64,000 nucleotides of DNA. Origin: Clostridia bacterium. GTDB lineage: Bacteria; Bacillota; Clostridia; Oscillospirales; CAG-272. Both the position numbers and the translations under genes were made by a program. The notes under the pieces were generated by a model. The model was not told the origin of the DNA, searched no databases, and saw only the letters and a list, made by a program, of their open reading frames with translations. How positions within the stretch are numbered: the stretch's first letter is position 1; each line of letters begins with the position of its first letter. Positions 57,083 through 64,000 of the stretch are shown one piece after another. The stretch spans positions 1-64,000 of the forward strand of contig JAFVXH010000010.1 of NCBI GenBank assembly GCA_017501225.1, in the 5' to 3' direction.

Positions 57083-57200
57083 AAAACGCTCCGCACAGAC
57101 GGAGCGTTATGGCTCTCATCTAACAGGATTTAGCACCTTACCGCATCGGCAGGTTGCTGTAATGTCACTGTGCCTGTCACTACATTACTCTTGATAAGAT
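57083..57200 (-). promoter_or_regulatory. SAM-I (S-box) riboswitch with terminator
   Basis: On the minus strand: CTTATCAAGAG (57198-57188), then GCAACC, GGTGCTAAATCC and GATGAGAG (ending 57113), the conserved blocks of the SAM-I aptamer in order. The expression platform is AACGCTCCGT/GGAGCGTT followed by TTCTATTTT (57083-57107). SAM binding should stop transcription ahead of metK. Confidence 0.93.
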
Positions 57201-57216
57201 ATATTTCATTGCGCTC

Positions 57217-57245
57217 ATTATAACATAAAAATCGACACATTGCAA
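57217..57245 (-). promoter_or_regulatory. Promoter for the metK leader
   Basis: TTGCAA (57240-57245) and TATAAT (57217-57222), 17-base spacer. Confidence 0.8.
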
Positions 57246-57276
57246 GAGGTACGCGCAAAAAAATGCGCGTACCTCT
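57245..57276. terminator. Hairpin after the 58016 membrane gene
   Basis: AGAGGTACGCGC and GCGCGTACCTCT (57245-57256, 57265-57276) with an 8-base A-rich loop. It touches the metK -35 box, so the upstream transcript ends just where the metK promoter begins. Confidence 0.7.
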
Positions 57277-57284
57277 CTTTTCCG

Positions 57285-58016
57285 TTATACGGTTTGTGCC
57301 TTTTTCTTTTTTCTGACCTTGATTTTCTTGGTTTTGATCCTTTTTTCCTTTTTCTCCTTTCTGCTCAACCGACAGGTACAAAGCAGCTGGAGAAGTGCCA
57401 GCACGATGCCGAATGCCGCCGCGATGGCGTTTGCGGCGTAGCTCTCTCCGACAGAAAGCCATGGGAGCGTCGGGAACAGTCGGAACAAAAACGCCATGAT
57501 AAACACGGAGCAAAGGTACCCGATGCCGATCGACAGCGTGGTGCGGGGCAACAGACCGCAGATCAATGCGAGCAAAACCGCGCCCGCGACACAGAGTGTC
57601 GGCATCTGCGGCAAAAGCGGAAGCAAAACCGCAAGCGCAACACCAAAGACCAAAAGGCACCAGGACAGACGCTTTTGAAACAGCACCATCTCCAAAAAAA
57701 GAATGGCAATCAACGCGCCGAAGACGTATTCAAACACCAGTGGAATCCCGTCAATCGACGTGGCGGTCAGATAAAACAGCTCACAGCCCGCCGCGTATCC
57801 GAGAAGACCGCCAAGAAAGGCGAGCAGCCAACGGCTCAGGCGCAAGCCGAGAAGCCCCACCGTCAGGAGAATGGCGATTCCGAGAACCCAGAACACCTCA
57901 GCGGGGAGAGATACGCGATCGGCAAATTGTGAAATCATCGTACAAAGGCGAGATACGAACCCACCGCCGTGGACACGTCCCGCAAAAAAATCAGTCAACA
58001 AAGAGAGCAAGGGCAT
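57285..58016 (-). CDS. Multi-helix membrane protein (DUF4203/TMEM198-like)
   Basis: 243 residues. A short amphipathic start (about 1-40) and seven or so helices (EVFWVLGIAILLTVGLLGLR; LAFLGGLLGYAAGCELFYL; ALIAILFLEMVLFQKR; and so on) are followed by a basic tail (RKEKKEKRIKTKKIKVRKKKK). The GG-x-x-GYAAG segment resembles DUF4203/TMEM198-type proteins of unknown function. AAAGGAGAGG precedes the ATG. Confidence 0.65.
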   Translation of the reverse strand: MPLLSLLTDFFAGRVHGGGFVSRLCTMISQFADRVSLPAEVFWVLGIAILLTVGLLGLRLSRWLLAFLGGLLGYAAGCELFYLTATSIDGIPLVFEYVFGALIAILFLEMVLFQKRLSWCLLVFGVALAVLLPLLPQMPTLCVAGAVLLALICGLLPRTTLSIGIGYLCSVFIMAFLFRLFPTLPWLSVGESYAANAIAAAFGIVLALLQLLCTCRLSRKEKKEKRIKTKKIKVRKKKKAQTV

Positions 58017-58042
58017 ACTATCCTCTCCTTTCCGTTTTATTT

Positions 58043-58071
58043 ATTATACCCATAAACGACGGATTTGTCAA
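58043..58071 (-). promoter_or_regulatory. Promoter for the 58016 membrane gene
   Basis: TTGACA (58066-58071) and TATAAT (58043-58048), 17-base spacer, both perfect. Confidence 0.85.
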
Positions 58072-58224
58072 GTGGTGAGCATTGCTTTGCCCACCTTCCG
58101 TCCGTAAATAACAACAAAAACTACAAAAAATGATAAAATGTTTTGAAATTTCTATTTACTTTTTTCAAAAACCGTGTTACAATAAAGGATGCGAACGAAA
58201 ATCAGTCCAGGGAGGTTTGTGGAC

Positions 58225-58524
58225 ATGAAAAATCAGAAGCTTGATCGCAACGTAGAATTTCTTTACCGTGGAATCCTGACTTTACAAAATATGGAGGAGT
58301 GCCGCGCCTTTTTCGAGGATCTGTGCACCCAATCCGAGCTTTTAGAGATGTCGCGCCGCTTGCAGGCAGCCAAGATGCTCAATGACAATTACATCTATTC
58401 CGACATTACCGAGCAAACCGGTCTTTCCACCGCAACCATCAGCCGTGTCAACCGATGCCTGAAGTTCGGAGATGACGACGGATACATCGCCGTGCTCAAG
58501 AAGCTGGCAAAAAATCCCCGCTGA
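58225..58524 (+). CDS. yerC: YerC/YecD-type TrpR-related regulator
   Basis: 99 residues, the usual size of the YerC/YecD family, which shares the TrpR helix-turn-helix: SRRLQAAKMLND, then YSDITEQTGLSTATISRVNRCL as the DNA-binding part. Target genes are not known for most members. GGGAGGT lies 9 bases ahead of ATG 58225. It is followed after 2 bases by the methyltransferase. Confidence 0.9.
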   Translation: MKNQKLDRNVEFLYRGILTLQNMEECRAFFEDLCTQSELLEMSRRLQAAKMLNDNYIYSDITEQTGLSTATISRVNRCLKFGDDDGYIAVLKKLAKNPR

Positions 58525-58526
58525 GC

Positions 58527-59327
58527 ATGAACACCTTTGAAGCATACGGGGCAATCGCCCACGTGTATGATCAGCTGAACGCGGAAATCGACTACAACAG
58601 TTGGGCGGACTTTGTGGAGAGCTGCTTTGACAGATTCCTCCCGAGGCGCCCAACTCTTGTGTTGGATCTGGCTTGCGGCACGGGAAGCATGACCGAGCAG
58701 CTCGCAAGCAGAGGGTACGATATGATCGGAATTGACGCAAGTGCCGATATGCTTTCTCGCGCGTATGAGCGTTGTGCGCGCTTTCCCGGAACCCTTCTTT
58801 TGCAGCAGGATATGCGCAGCTTTGAGCTTTACGGCACGGTAGGAGCGATCACCTGCTGTCTGGACAGCCTCAATTATCTTCTGCGCGAGGAGGATCTTCT
58901 CTCCTGCTTTCGCACCTCTCATAACTATCTTGACCCCGATGGGCTGTTTTTATTCGACATGAATACGCCGTATAAGTTTGAAACCGTTTACGGCAGCAAC
59001 GCTTATATTTTAGAGGACGAGCTGATCTTTGGCAAGGGAGAGGATGACGAGGAGCGTGCCGCCATCTATTGCGGCTGGCAGAATAGCTACCATCCCGAGA
59101 GCGGCATCTGTGAATTTGATCTTTCTTTGTTCGAGGAGCTCCCGGACGGCACGTACCGCCGCTCGGACGAAACGCAGCGCGAGCGTGCCTACTCAATGGA
59201 GTGCGTCAAGCGTCTTCTGGAGCAAGCAGGATTTTTCCTGCTTGGCGTCTTTGCGGATTGGAATTTCTCCCCCGTAACAAACGCGACCGAGCGCAGGTAT
59301 TTCTGCGCACGCGCGATCAAAAGCTGA
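58527..59327 (+). CDS. Class I SAM-dependent methyltransferase
   Basis: 266 residues. SAM motif I is LVLDLACGTGSMTEQLAS, motif II GIDASADMLSRA, and QQDMRSFEL and GLFLFDMNTPYKFE follow. Looks like small-molecule methyltransferases of the YqeM/UbiE-like kind; substrate unknown. It has no clear ribosome binding site and is probably translated by coupling to yerC, 2 bases upstream. Confidence 0.88.
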   Translation: MNTFEAYGAIAHVYDQLNAEIDYNSWADFVESCFDRFLPRRPTLVLDLACGTGSMTEQLASRGYDMIGIDASADMLSRAYERCARFPGTLLLQQDMRSFELYGTVGAITCCLDSLNYLLREEDLLSCFRTSHNYLDPDGLFLFDMNTPYKFETVYGSNAYILEDELIFGKGEDDEERAAIYCGWQNSYHPESGICEFDLSLFEELPDGTYRRSDETQRERAYSMECVKRLLEQAGFFLLGVFADWNFSPVTNATERRYFCARAIKS

Positions 59328-59366
59328 AAATCAACACAAAATATTTGAATGCCGAGGAAATTAACG

Positions 59367-60251
59367 ATGTCATCCACCATTCTGCGCGCCATGACCGCTG
59401 ACGGAAGCGCGCGCATTCACGTAATCAATTCCAAGGAGATCGTCAACGAGGCGATCCGCCTGCACCGTACGACTCCTACCGCTGCCGCAACGCTGGGACG
59501 TCTTCTGACCGTGACCTCCATGATGGGATGTATGCTGGGCGAGAAGACCGATACCATTACGGTCGCGCTCAACGGAAACGGACCTGCGGGGCACGTGCTT
59601 GCCGTTTCGGATTATATCGGCAACGTGCGCGGATATATCCAGAACCCCGACGTTGACCTCCCCTTAAAGTCCAACGGAAAGCTGGACGTCGGCGGTGCTG
59701 TCGGACGGGGGCTTTTGAATATCATCAAGGATATCTCCGAAGCAGAGCCCTATAACGGCTCGGTGCCGCTGATCAGCGGCGAGGTCGCAGAGGACATTGC
59801 CGCATACTACGCGCAAAGCGAGCAGATCCCCACGGTGTGTGCCTTGGGCGTTCTGATCGACCGTGACGGCTCCTGCCGCGCGGCGGGCGGCGTGATCGTG
59901 CAGCTTCTTCCCTTCGCGGATCCTTCCGTGATCGATCTGATCGAGCGAAACGCAAACGACCTTGCGAACGTTTCGCGCCTGTTTGATCAAGGGCTTTCCT
60001 CCGAGGAGATCGCTCAGATCGCTCTGCGGGATATCCCATTCGACGTGTTTGACGAGCTGGACGTTTCCTACCGCTGCAACTGCAGCCGCGAGCGCACAAC
60101 GCGCGCGCTGATCACGCTGGGCAAGGCAGATCTGTTAAAGCTCGTGGACGAGCAGGTCGCCGAGGGCAAGGGTGAACGGCTCGAGGTATGCTGCCGCTTC
60201 TGCGACAAAAAGCAGTATTACAACCGCCAGGATATTGAGAAGATGTTTTGA
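59367..60251 (+). CDS. hslO: Redox-regulated chaperone Hsp33
   Basis: 294 residues. A holdase chaperone switched on by oxidation. It has the amino-terminal HslO core ([39 protein letters not shown]) and the carboxy-terminal zinc/redox switch C-x-C...C-x-x-C in RCNCSRER and [13 protein letters not shown] 59367 is chosen for GAGGAAAT ahead of it. The palindromic repeat right after the gene supplies its terminator. Confidence 0.95.
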   Translation: MSSTILRAMTADGSARIHVINSKEIVNEAIRLHRTTPTAAATLGRLLTVTSMMGCMLGEKTDTITVALNGNGPAGHVLAVSDYIGNVRGYIQNPDVDLPLKSNGKLDVGGAVGRGLLNIIKDISEAEPYNGSVPLISGEVAEDIAAYYAQSEQIPTVCALGVLIDRDGSCRAAGGVIVQLLPFADPSVIDLIERNANDLANVSRLFDQGLSSEEIAQIALRDIPFDVFDELDVSYRCNCSRERTTRALITLGKADLLKLVDEQVAEGKGERLEVCCRFCDKKQYYNRQDIEKMF

Positions 60252-60270
60252 AGCGCGGAATAAAAGAACG

Positions 60271-60475
60271 CGGGGGTGCTTTTTGTAAAAGCACCCCCGC
60301 ACCCCCGCAAAACCTTTTGGGAAAGGGTTTATAAAATCAAATTTGAAGCTGCCGTACTTCGATCTTTGCCTTTGCAAGGATAGAGCACAGCAGCTTATCT
60401 TTTATTGATCCTATTTTTTTAAGAAAGGTTCTTGGAGGTGTCGGAACCTTCTTGCAAGAAGGTTCTGACAAAAAT
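60271..60475 (-). repeat. Palindromic intergenic repeat, inverted third copy
   Basis: Same element as at 49.0-49.4 kb but in the opposite direction. From left to right it has the hairpin GGGGGTGCTTTT/AAAAGCACCCCC (ends hslO), the arm GCAAAACCTTTTGGGAAAGG, the inner AAGCTGC/GCAGCTT hairpin and the palindrome GAACCTTCTTGCAAGAAGGTTC (60444-60465), which can end dut from the other side. Confidence 0.88.
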
Positions 60476-60481
60476 TCCGTT

Positions 60482-60931
60482 TTATTTGACGCCCGTGTGG
60501 CCAAAGCCACCCGCGCCGCGCTCGGTTTCGTCCAGCTCGTCGACTTCCAGGAAGCTTGCCGCCATGACGGGCAAGAACATCATCTGCGCGATGCGATCCC
60601 CTCTGCGCACCTCGAACGGCTCCTCGCCGTGGTTGATGAGCGCTACGCAGATCTCGCCGCGATAGTCGCTGTCGATCACGCCGATGCCGTTGGCAAGGCT
60701 GACGCCCTTCTTGATGCCAAGTCCGCTGCGTCCCGCTAAGATCGCGACGACGTCGGGGCGTCCCGCGGAAATGGAAATTCCCGTCGGGATGAGCGCACGC
60801 GCGCCTGGGGCGATGGTAACGACCTCGTCCTCCTGCAGTGCTGCGCGCAGATCGACTGCGGCAGAGCCTTCCGTCGCATACGCGGGCAGGCTCATTCCTC
60901 TTGTCAGCTTTACTTTTACGGGAAGACTCAT
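60482..60931 (-). CDS. dut: dUTP diphosphatase
   Basis: 149 residues, trimeric dUTPase. All five motifs are visible: GSAAVDLRA (1), LAGRSGLGIKKG (2), GVIDSDYRGEI (3, catalytic Asp), RGDRIAQMMFLP (4) and RGAGGFGHTG (5, flexible lid). Converts dUTP to dUMP and keeps uracil out of DNA. GAGAGGAA precedes the ATG; it begins 24 bases after the lysyl-tRNA synthetase gene. Confidence 0.97.
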   Translation of the reverse strand: MSLPVKVKLTRGMSLPAYATEGSAAVDLRAALQEDEVVTIAPGARALIPTGISISAGRPDVVAILAGRSGLGIKKGVSLANGIGVIDSDYRGEICVALINHGEEPFEVRRGDRIAQMMFLPVMAASFLEVDELDETERGAGGFGHTGVK

Positions 60932-60955
60932 ACCGTTTCCTCTCTTTTCCGATTT

Positions 60956-62998
60956 TTAATGAATGGCAGTGCCCTCGGGAACGCAGTCGTCCACGAACAG
61001 AACCTTGCATCCGCACGCGTTGTTGGTCGCCGCCAGCAGCATACCCTGCGAATTGATGTTGCAGATGCGGTTGGGCTTGAGGTTTGCAAGCACGATGATC
61101 TTCTTGCCCACCAGCTCCTCGGGCGTGTAATACGCCTTGATGGAGGACATGATCACGCGCTCACCGATGCCGTCAAACAAGGTAAGCTTGAGGCAAGAGT
61201 GCGATTTGCGCACGGTTTCTGCCTTGAGGATCTTGCAGACACGCATGTCGATCTGATCGAATGCGTCAATACCGATCTCGCTCTTGACGTCGGCTACGGG
61301 ATCTGCCTCGCGCACCTCCTCGACAGCCTCCTCCACCTCCTCGGCAGGAGCCGCTTCAGCCGCGATCTCCTCCTCGGTTTTGGGATAGGAGAAATCCAGA
61401 AGCCCTACGTACTTCTCGGGCTCGATGGCATAGAGGAACAGATACAGACGCGGTCCTCTTTCCTTGTCGATGAGCAGACGGTAAACGTTGCGGAAGAACG
61501 CGCCCTGCACGCTCTTGAGCTCCTTGTCGCCAAGGGTATCGCCAAAGATCGCCTTGGGGATGGCGTAAAGCTCCGCATTCAGCTCGTCCAGCGTGTATCC
61601 GCCCTTCGAAATATAGGCGTGAAGTCTTGCGATCTCCTCCTTTTCCTGCTCGGAAAGCTCGGAGAACACCTCCCAGTTTCTGGTTGCGCGCAGGCGGTTG
61701 ACCTGCTCGGGAGCGCACTGCTCGAGCCAGAATTTTGCACGGTCGAGGCGGTCGGCAAACTGCTCCTCACAGTAGGGCGTGCCAATCTTTTGGAACACGG
61801 TTTCCAGCATCGACACATTGAAGTTTACGATCGAGCCGAGCTGAACCAGAAGCGACATGGGCACGGTCTGCAGCTCGCGTCCCTCGATTGCACACAAGCG
61901 CATGACCTCGGCGATCGCCTCGCTTGCCTTGCCCTCGCGGGTGTCGGTCAGCATCTTATCAAACTCAAAATATTGGCGCAGAATGCCGTCGTCGAAGCAG
62001 AAGTCGAACGCCTTGGTGGGATCGGTCTTGGCATAGAGCCACAGAATGACCTCAGGCTGATAGAGCTTGAGCAGCGTTTCGGGGGTCAGGTTGAGTCCGG
62101 ACGAGCTCGACATCTTACCCGTCATGCCCTTGATTCCGATGAACTCATAGCCCTGGAACAGAGGGGGCTCGTAGCCAAAGATCTCCTTGGAGATCACCTT
62201 TGCGTTGCTGTAAGAGCCCGTGGGCGCTGCGTGATCCTTTCCACCCGGCTCAAAATCAACGCCCTCGTGGCGCCAACGCATGGGCCAGTCGACCTTCCAG
62301 CCCAGCTTGCAATCGGTGTCGGTCAGGAAGTTGAAATGTCCTGCATGCCCGCAGCGGCAGGTATAATCTGCCTCGGTGCAATCCTCACTCAAAGCCGTGA
62401 TGGTGGTAAAATCGGTGTGGCACTCGGGGCAGAAGATGCTGACGGGATAGTAGCTTGCCTTTGCGGCATCGTGCTCCGCCGCAAGCTCCTCCTCACTCTT
62501 GGAGGTGTCCTTGGTCTTGAAGGAATCGAGGATCTCGAAGATCTCGCCTCTTTTGCGCAAGGATTCCAGAATATCCTCGCGGTATACGCCCGCGCGGTAA
62601 AGCTCTGCCTGATAGCGGCAATCCATCTCGATGCCGAATTTTTTCATCGCATCCAAAAACTCCGCCTCAAAGTGCTTTGCATAATTTTCGTGGCATCCCC
62701 AAGGGTCGGGAATGTCCACGTAGGGACAGCCGATATATTTGTCGTAGGCATCGCCGACCACAGCCTGCACGTTTGCAGGGATCTTGCGGCAACGGTCATA
62801 CTCATCCCAGGAGAACAGAAGCTTTGCCTTCTTGCCCTTTTTCTGCAACGCCTTAACCACGAACAAAGGCGTGGCAACGTCGCGGAAGTTACCGATGTGG
62901 ACCGAGCCCGAGGGGCTGATGCCGGCAGCACAAACGTATTCTTCCTTATTGGGATTTCTTTGAATCATCCGCTCAGCGATCTCATCTGACCAATGCAT
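60956..62998 (-). CDS. lysS: Class I lysyl-tRNA synthetase fused to a tRNA-binding domain
   Basis: 680 residues. About 1-530 is an archaeal-type class I LysRS (LysK): AAGISPSGSVHIGNFRDV (HIGH-like), LLFSWDEYDRCRK, the four-Cys zinc segment FCPECHTDF and CRCGHAGHF, and the KMSKS-like MTGKMSSSSGLNL. An acidic linker (about 545-575, rich in E and A) leads to an EMAP/Trbp111-type tRNA-binding OB domain (about 580-680; IDMRVCKILKAETVRKSH to NSQGMLLAATNN), as at the end of MetRS. GAGGTTT precedes ATG 62998. Most bacteria use class II LysRS, so this form is notable. Confidence 0.93.
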   Translation of the reverse strand: MHWSDEIAERMIQRNPNKEEYVCAAGISPSGSVHIGNFRDVATPLFVVKALQKKGKKAKLLFSWDEYDRCRKIPANVQAVVGDAYDKYIGCPYVDIPDPWGCHENYAKHFEAEFLDAMKKFGIEMDCRYQAELYRAGVYREDILESLRKRGEIFEILDSFKTKDTSKSEEELAAEHDAAKASYYPVSIFCPECHTDFTTITALSEDCTEADYTCRCGHAGHFNFLTDTDCKLGWKVDWPMRWRHEGVDFEPGGKDHAAPTGSYSNAKVISKEIFGYEPPLFQGYEFIGIKGMTGKMSSSSGLNLTPETLLKLYQPEVILWLYAKTDPTKAFDFCFDDGILRQYFEFDKMLTDTREGKASEAIAEVMRLCAIEGRELQTVPMSLLVQLGSIVNFNVSMLETVFQKIGTPYCEEQFADRLDRAKFWLEQCAPEQVNRLRATRNWEVFSELSEQEKEEIARLHAYISKGGYTLDELNAELYAIPKAIFGDTLGDKELKSVQGAFFRNVYRLLIDKERGPRLYLFLYAIEPEKYVGLLDFSYPKTEEEIAAEAAPAEEVEEAVEEVREADPVADVKSEIGIDAFDQIDMRVCKILKAETVRKSHSCLKLTLFDGIGERVIMSSIKAYYTPEELVGKKIIVLANLKPNRICNINSQGMLLAATNNACGCKVLFVDDCVPEGTAIH

Positions 62999-63038
62999 GT
63001 TTTCAAAACCTCGCTTTTTCTGCATACTTATTTATTGT

Positions 63039-63067
63039 ATCATATCACATTTTTCCCTCTTTGTCAA
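63039..63067 (-). promoter_or_regulatory. Promoter for lysS-dut
   Basis: TTGACA (63062-63067) and TATGAT (63039-63044), 17-base spacer. The leader is short with no T-box. Confidence 0.82.
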
Positions 63068-63078
63068 GACAAGCACCG

Positions 63079-63128
63079 CTTTTTCTCCTCGGAGAAAAAG
63101 CAAAAGACCGAAGGAAAAGCCTTCGGTC
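63079..63128 (-). terminator. Terminator after the LexA-like gene
   Basis: GACCGAAGG/CCTTCGGTC (63106-63128), followed in the minus direction by TTTTGCTTTTT, which is itself one arm of a second palindrome (CTTTTTCTCC-TC-GGAGAAAAAG, 63079-63100). Confidence 0.85.
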
Positions 63129-63149
63129 CATGCCTTGAATATCTTTTTT

Positions 63150-63764
63150 TCAAAGCTTGATCTTGACCTCGATCGCAACGCCTAAGATGCGGGCGCGACC
63201 GATCTCAAAATCCTCGGGCGAGAGAATGATGGGCTCGTACGCCTCGTTCTCGGGCGAGAGGATGATACGGCGGTTCTGCTTGGAAAAACGCTTGACGGTC
63301 GCGCTCTCTCCGTCCACAAGGCAGGCAACGATATCCCCGTTTTGTGCGTACTGCTGCTTGCGGAATAGCACGTACGAGCCCTCTACCATGCCGCAGTCCT
63401 TCATGCTGTCGCCGCATACGACCAGATAGAAATATTCCTCGACGTCGTCCACGTCCGCGGATTCGTGCCCCAGAAGCGTTTCCTCGGTTACGATCGGACG
63501 TCCTGCGCGAATGACACCGATCACCGGTACCCGACTCCGACCGGAACCGTACGGAGAACCGCCTTCCCCGCAGGGAATTCCCAGCAGCTCGTCAAGGCTG
63601 ATGGAAAACGCCTGCGCGATGCGGGCAAGCTTGTCGGTTTTCGGCACCGATCTCCCGCTTTTCCAATCGCTGAACGTGGATGCCGCGATCCCCGTCATCT
63701 TGGACAGCTGATACACCGTGATCCCCCGCTCCTTCAAAAATCGTTCAAACGCTCTGTACTCCAT
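63150..63764 (-). CDS. LexA-like repressor (XRE-S24 peptidase)
   Basis: 204 residues. About 1-62 is an XRE helix-turn-helix (GITVYQLSKMTGIAASTFSDWKSG), unlike the winged helix of true LexA. About 75-204 is an S24 autopeptidase: cleavage-type site VIRAGRP, Ser in VCGDSMKDCGM and Lys in ATVKRF. Such proteins are phage CI-like or SOS-type repressors that cut themselves when RecA filaments form. Normal length, own promoter, no phage genes around. No clear ribosome binding site is visible beyond GGGGAGAG. Confidence 0.9.
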   Translation of the reverse strand: MEYRAFERFLKERGITVYQLSKMTGIAASTFSDWKSGRSVPKTDKLARIAQAFSISLDELLGIPCGEGGSPYGSGRSRVPVIGVIRAGRPIVTEETLLGHESADVDDVEEYFYLVVCGDSMKDCGMVEGSYVLFRKQQYAQNGDIVACLVDGESATVKRFSKQNRRIILSPENEAYEPIILSPEDFEIGRARILGVAIEVKIKL

Positions 63765-63845
63765 ACGACTCTCCCCGTGTTATTTCTGTAAAATGTGCGC
63801 AACTTTTTCGCCATTTTTTGTGAATTTCTCCAAAACATACGAAAA

Positions 63846-63874
63846 TCCGAAATTTCTCTTGACATTAGTTCGGA
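63846..63874. promoter_or_regulatory. Possible operator for the LexA-like repressor
   Basis: TCCGAA (63846-63851) and TTCGGA (63869-63874) are inverted, 23 bases apart (about two helical turns), flanking the -35 box of the plus-strand promoter. Confidence 0.4.
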
Positions 63875-63887
63875 AATACGATATAAT
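63859..63887 (+). promoter_or_regulatory. Perfect plus-strand promoter
   Basis: TTGACA (63859-63864) and TATAAT (63882-63887), 17-base spacer. It reads out of the window and through the opposing promoter. Confidence 0.82.
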
Positions 63888-63912
63888 AAAGGCACCAAAT
63901 CATACTATCTGT

Positions 63913-63941
63913 ATTATACTCGAAAAATGTCGAATTGTCAA
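63913..63941 (-). promoter_or_regulatory. Perfect promoter for the LexA-like gene
   Basis: TTGACA (63936-63941) and TATAAT (63913-63918), 17-base spacer, facing the plus-strand promoter 25 bases away. Confidence 0.85.
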
Positions 63942-64000
63942 GGGTTTTGTAAAAAATATTTCTTTGTTTTTTCGCATTTTGAAATATGTATGTGACGGAT

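Noticed and set aside
60959..62989. Plus-strand open frame of 676 codons
   Set aside because: Antisense shadow of the lysyl-tRNA synthetase gene.
1..64000. CRISPR arrays, rRNA and tRNA genes, prophage structural genes
   Set aside because: No regularly spaced repeats of CRISPR type, no rRNA signature and no tRNA cloverleaf or T-loop motif that I could recognise by eye; no phage head, tail or lysis genes near the LexA-like repressor.

Overview
The window looks like a chromosomal segment of an anaerobic gut-type Firmicute in the class Clostridia, probably an uncultured Oscillospirales or Christensenellales relative (placement is inferred from gene content, not tested). The reasons are a complete Rnf complex with ApbE, T-box and S-box leaders, strong AGGAGG ribosome binding sites, DUF6809 and TnpV mobile-element genes, GH2 and GH3 glycosidases, and many single-gene and operon promoters that are near-perfect TTGACA/TATAAT boxes, almost always with a 17-base spacer.

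Layout. 1-3.3 kb is a decayed accessory zone: a purine-type permease cut by the window edge, a small unknown gene, and mobile-element debris (TnpV, a truncated DUF6809 gene joined to a SLOG remnant). 3.3-8 kb holds secreted and lipid-anchored proteins (an Ig-like surface protein followed by a 49-residue peptide, a lipoprotein, a rhodanese), then a TipAS protein and a Nudix hydrolase. 8-12.6 kb has an MFS sugar porter with a GH2 glycosidase and a SulP transporter lacking the STAS domain. 12.8-21.8 kb is the energy-conservation block: two-repeat lipoprotein, ApbE flavin transferase, rnfCDGEAB, a NusG-II protein and a Gx-type transporter. 22-28.4 kb has fructose-bisphosphate aldolase and two separately transcribed acyl-CoA ligase units, each behind its own T-box leader; I read the specifier codons as UUC (Phe) and AUC (Ile).

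28.4-42 kb carries mixed housekeeping genes: pyroglutamyl peptidase, a domain-swapped GH3 beta-glucosidase, LiaF/DUF4097 envelope-stress-like proteins, two CDP-alcohol phosphatidyltransferases, cysteine desulfidase, the MntP manganese pump, an ABC-F protein and an aldo/keto reductase. 42.4-49 kb is one long plus-strand operon that looks catabolic (NagB-like isomerase, acetyltransferase, NagA-like deacetylase, FGGY kinase, a triosephosphate-isomerase paralogue, YjbQ, amidohydrolase) and is the best candidate for an undescribed pathway. It ends in two tandem 210-base palindromic repeat units; a third, inverted copy lies at 60.3 kb.

49.4-64 kb is largely core: a 32-residue membrane peptide with its own promoter, PepD, an MreB/Mbl protein, a SAM-riboswitch-led metK-recD2-comF unit, YerC, a methyltransferase, Hsp33, dUTPase, a class I lysyl-tRNA synthetase fused to a tRNA-binding domain, and a LexA-like repressor with face-to-face promoters.

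The metabolic themes fit together. Rnf converts reduced ferredoxin into NADH and an ion gradient. The Phe- and Ile-controlled acyl-CoA ligases fit ferredoxin-driven reductive carboxylation of phenylacetate and branched acids to amino acids. The glycosidases and the sugar-phosphate operon feed glycolysis through aldolase.
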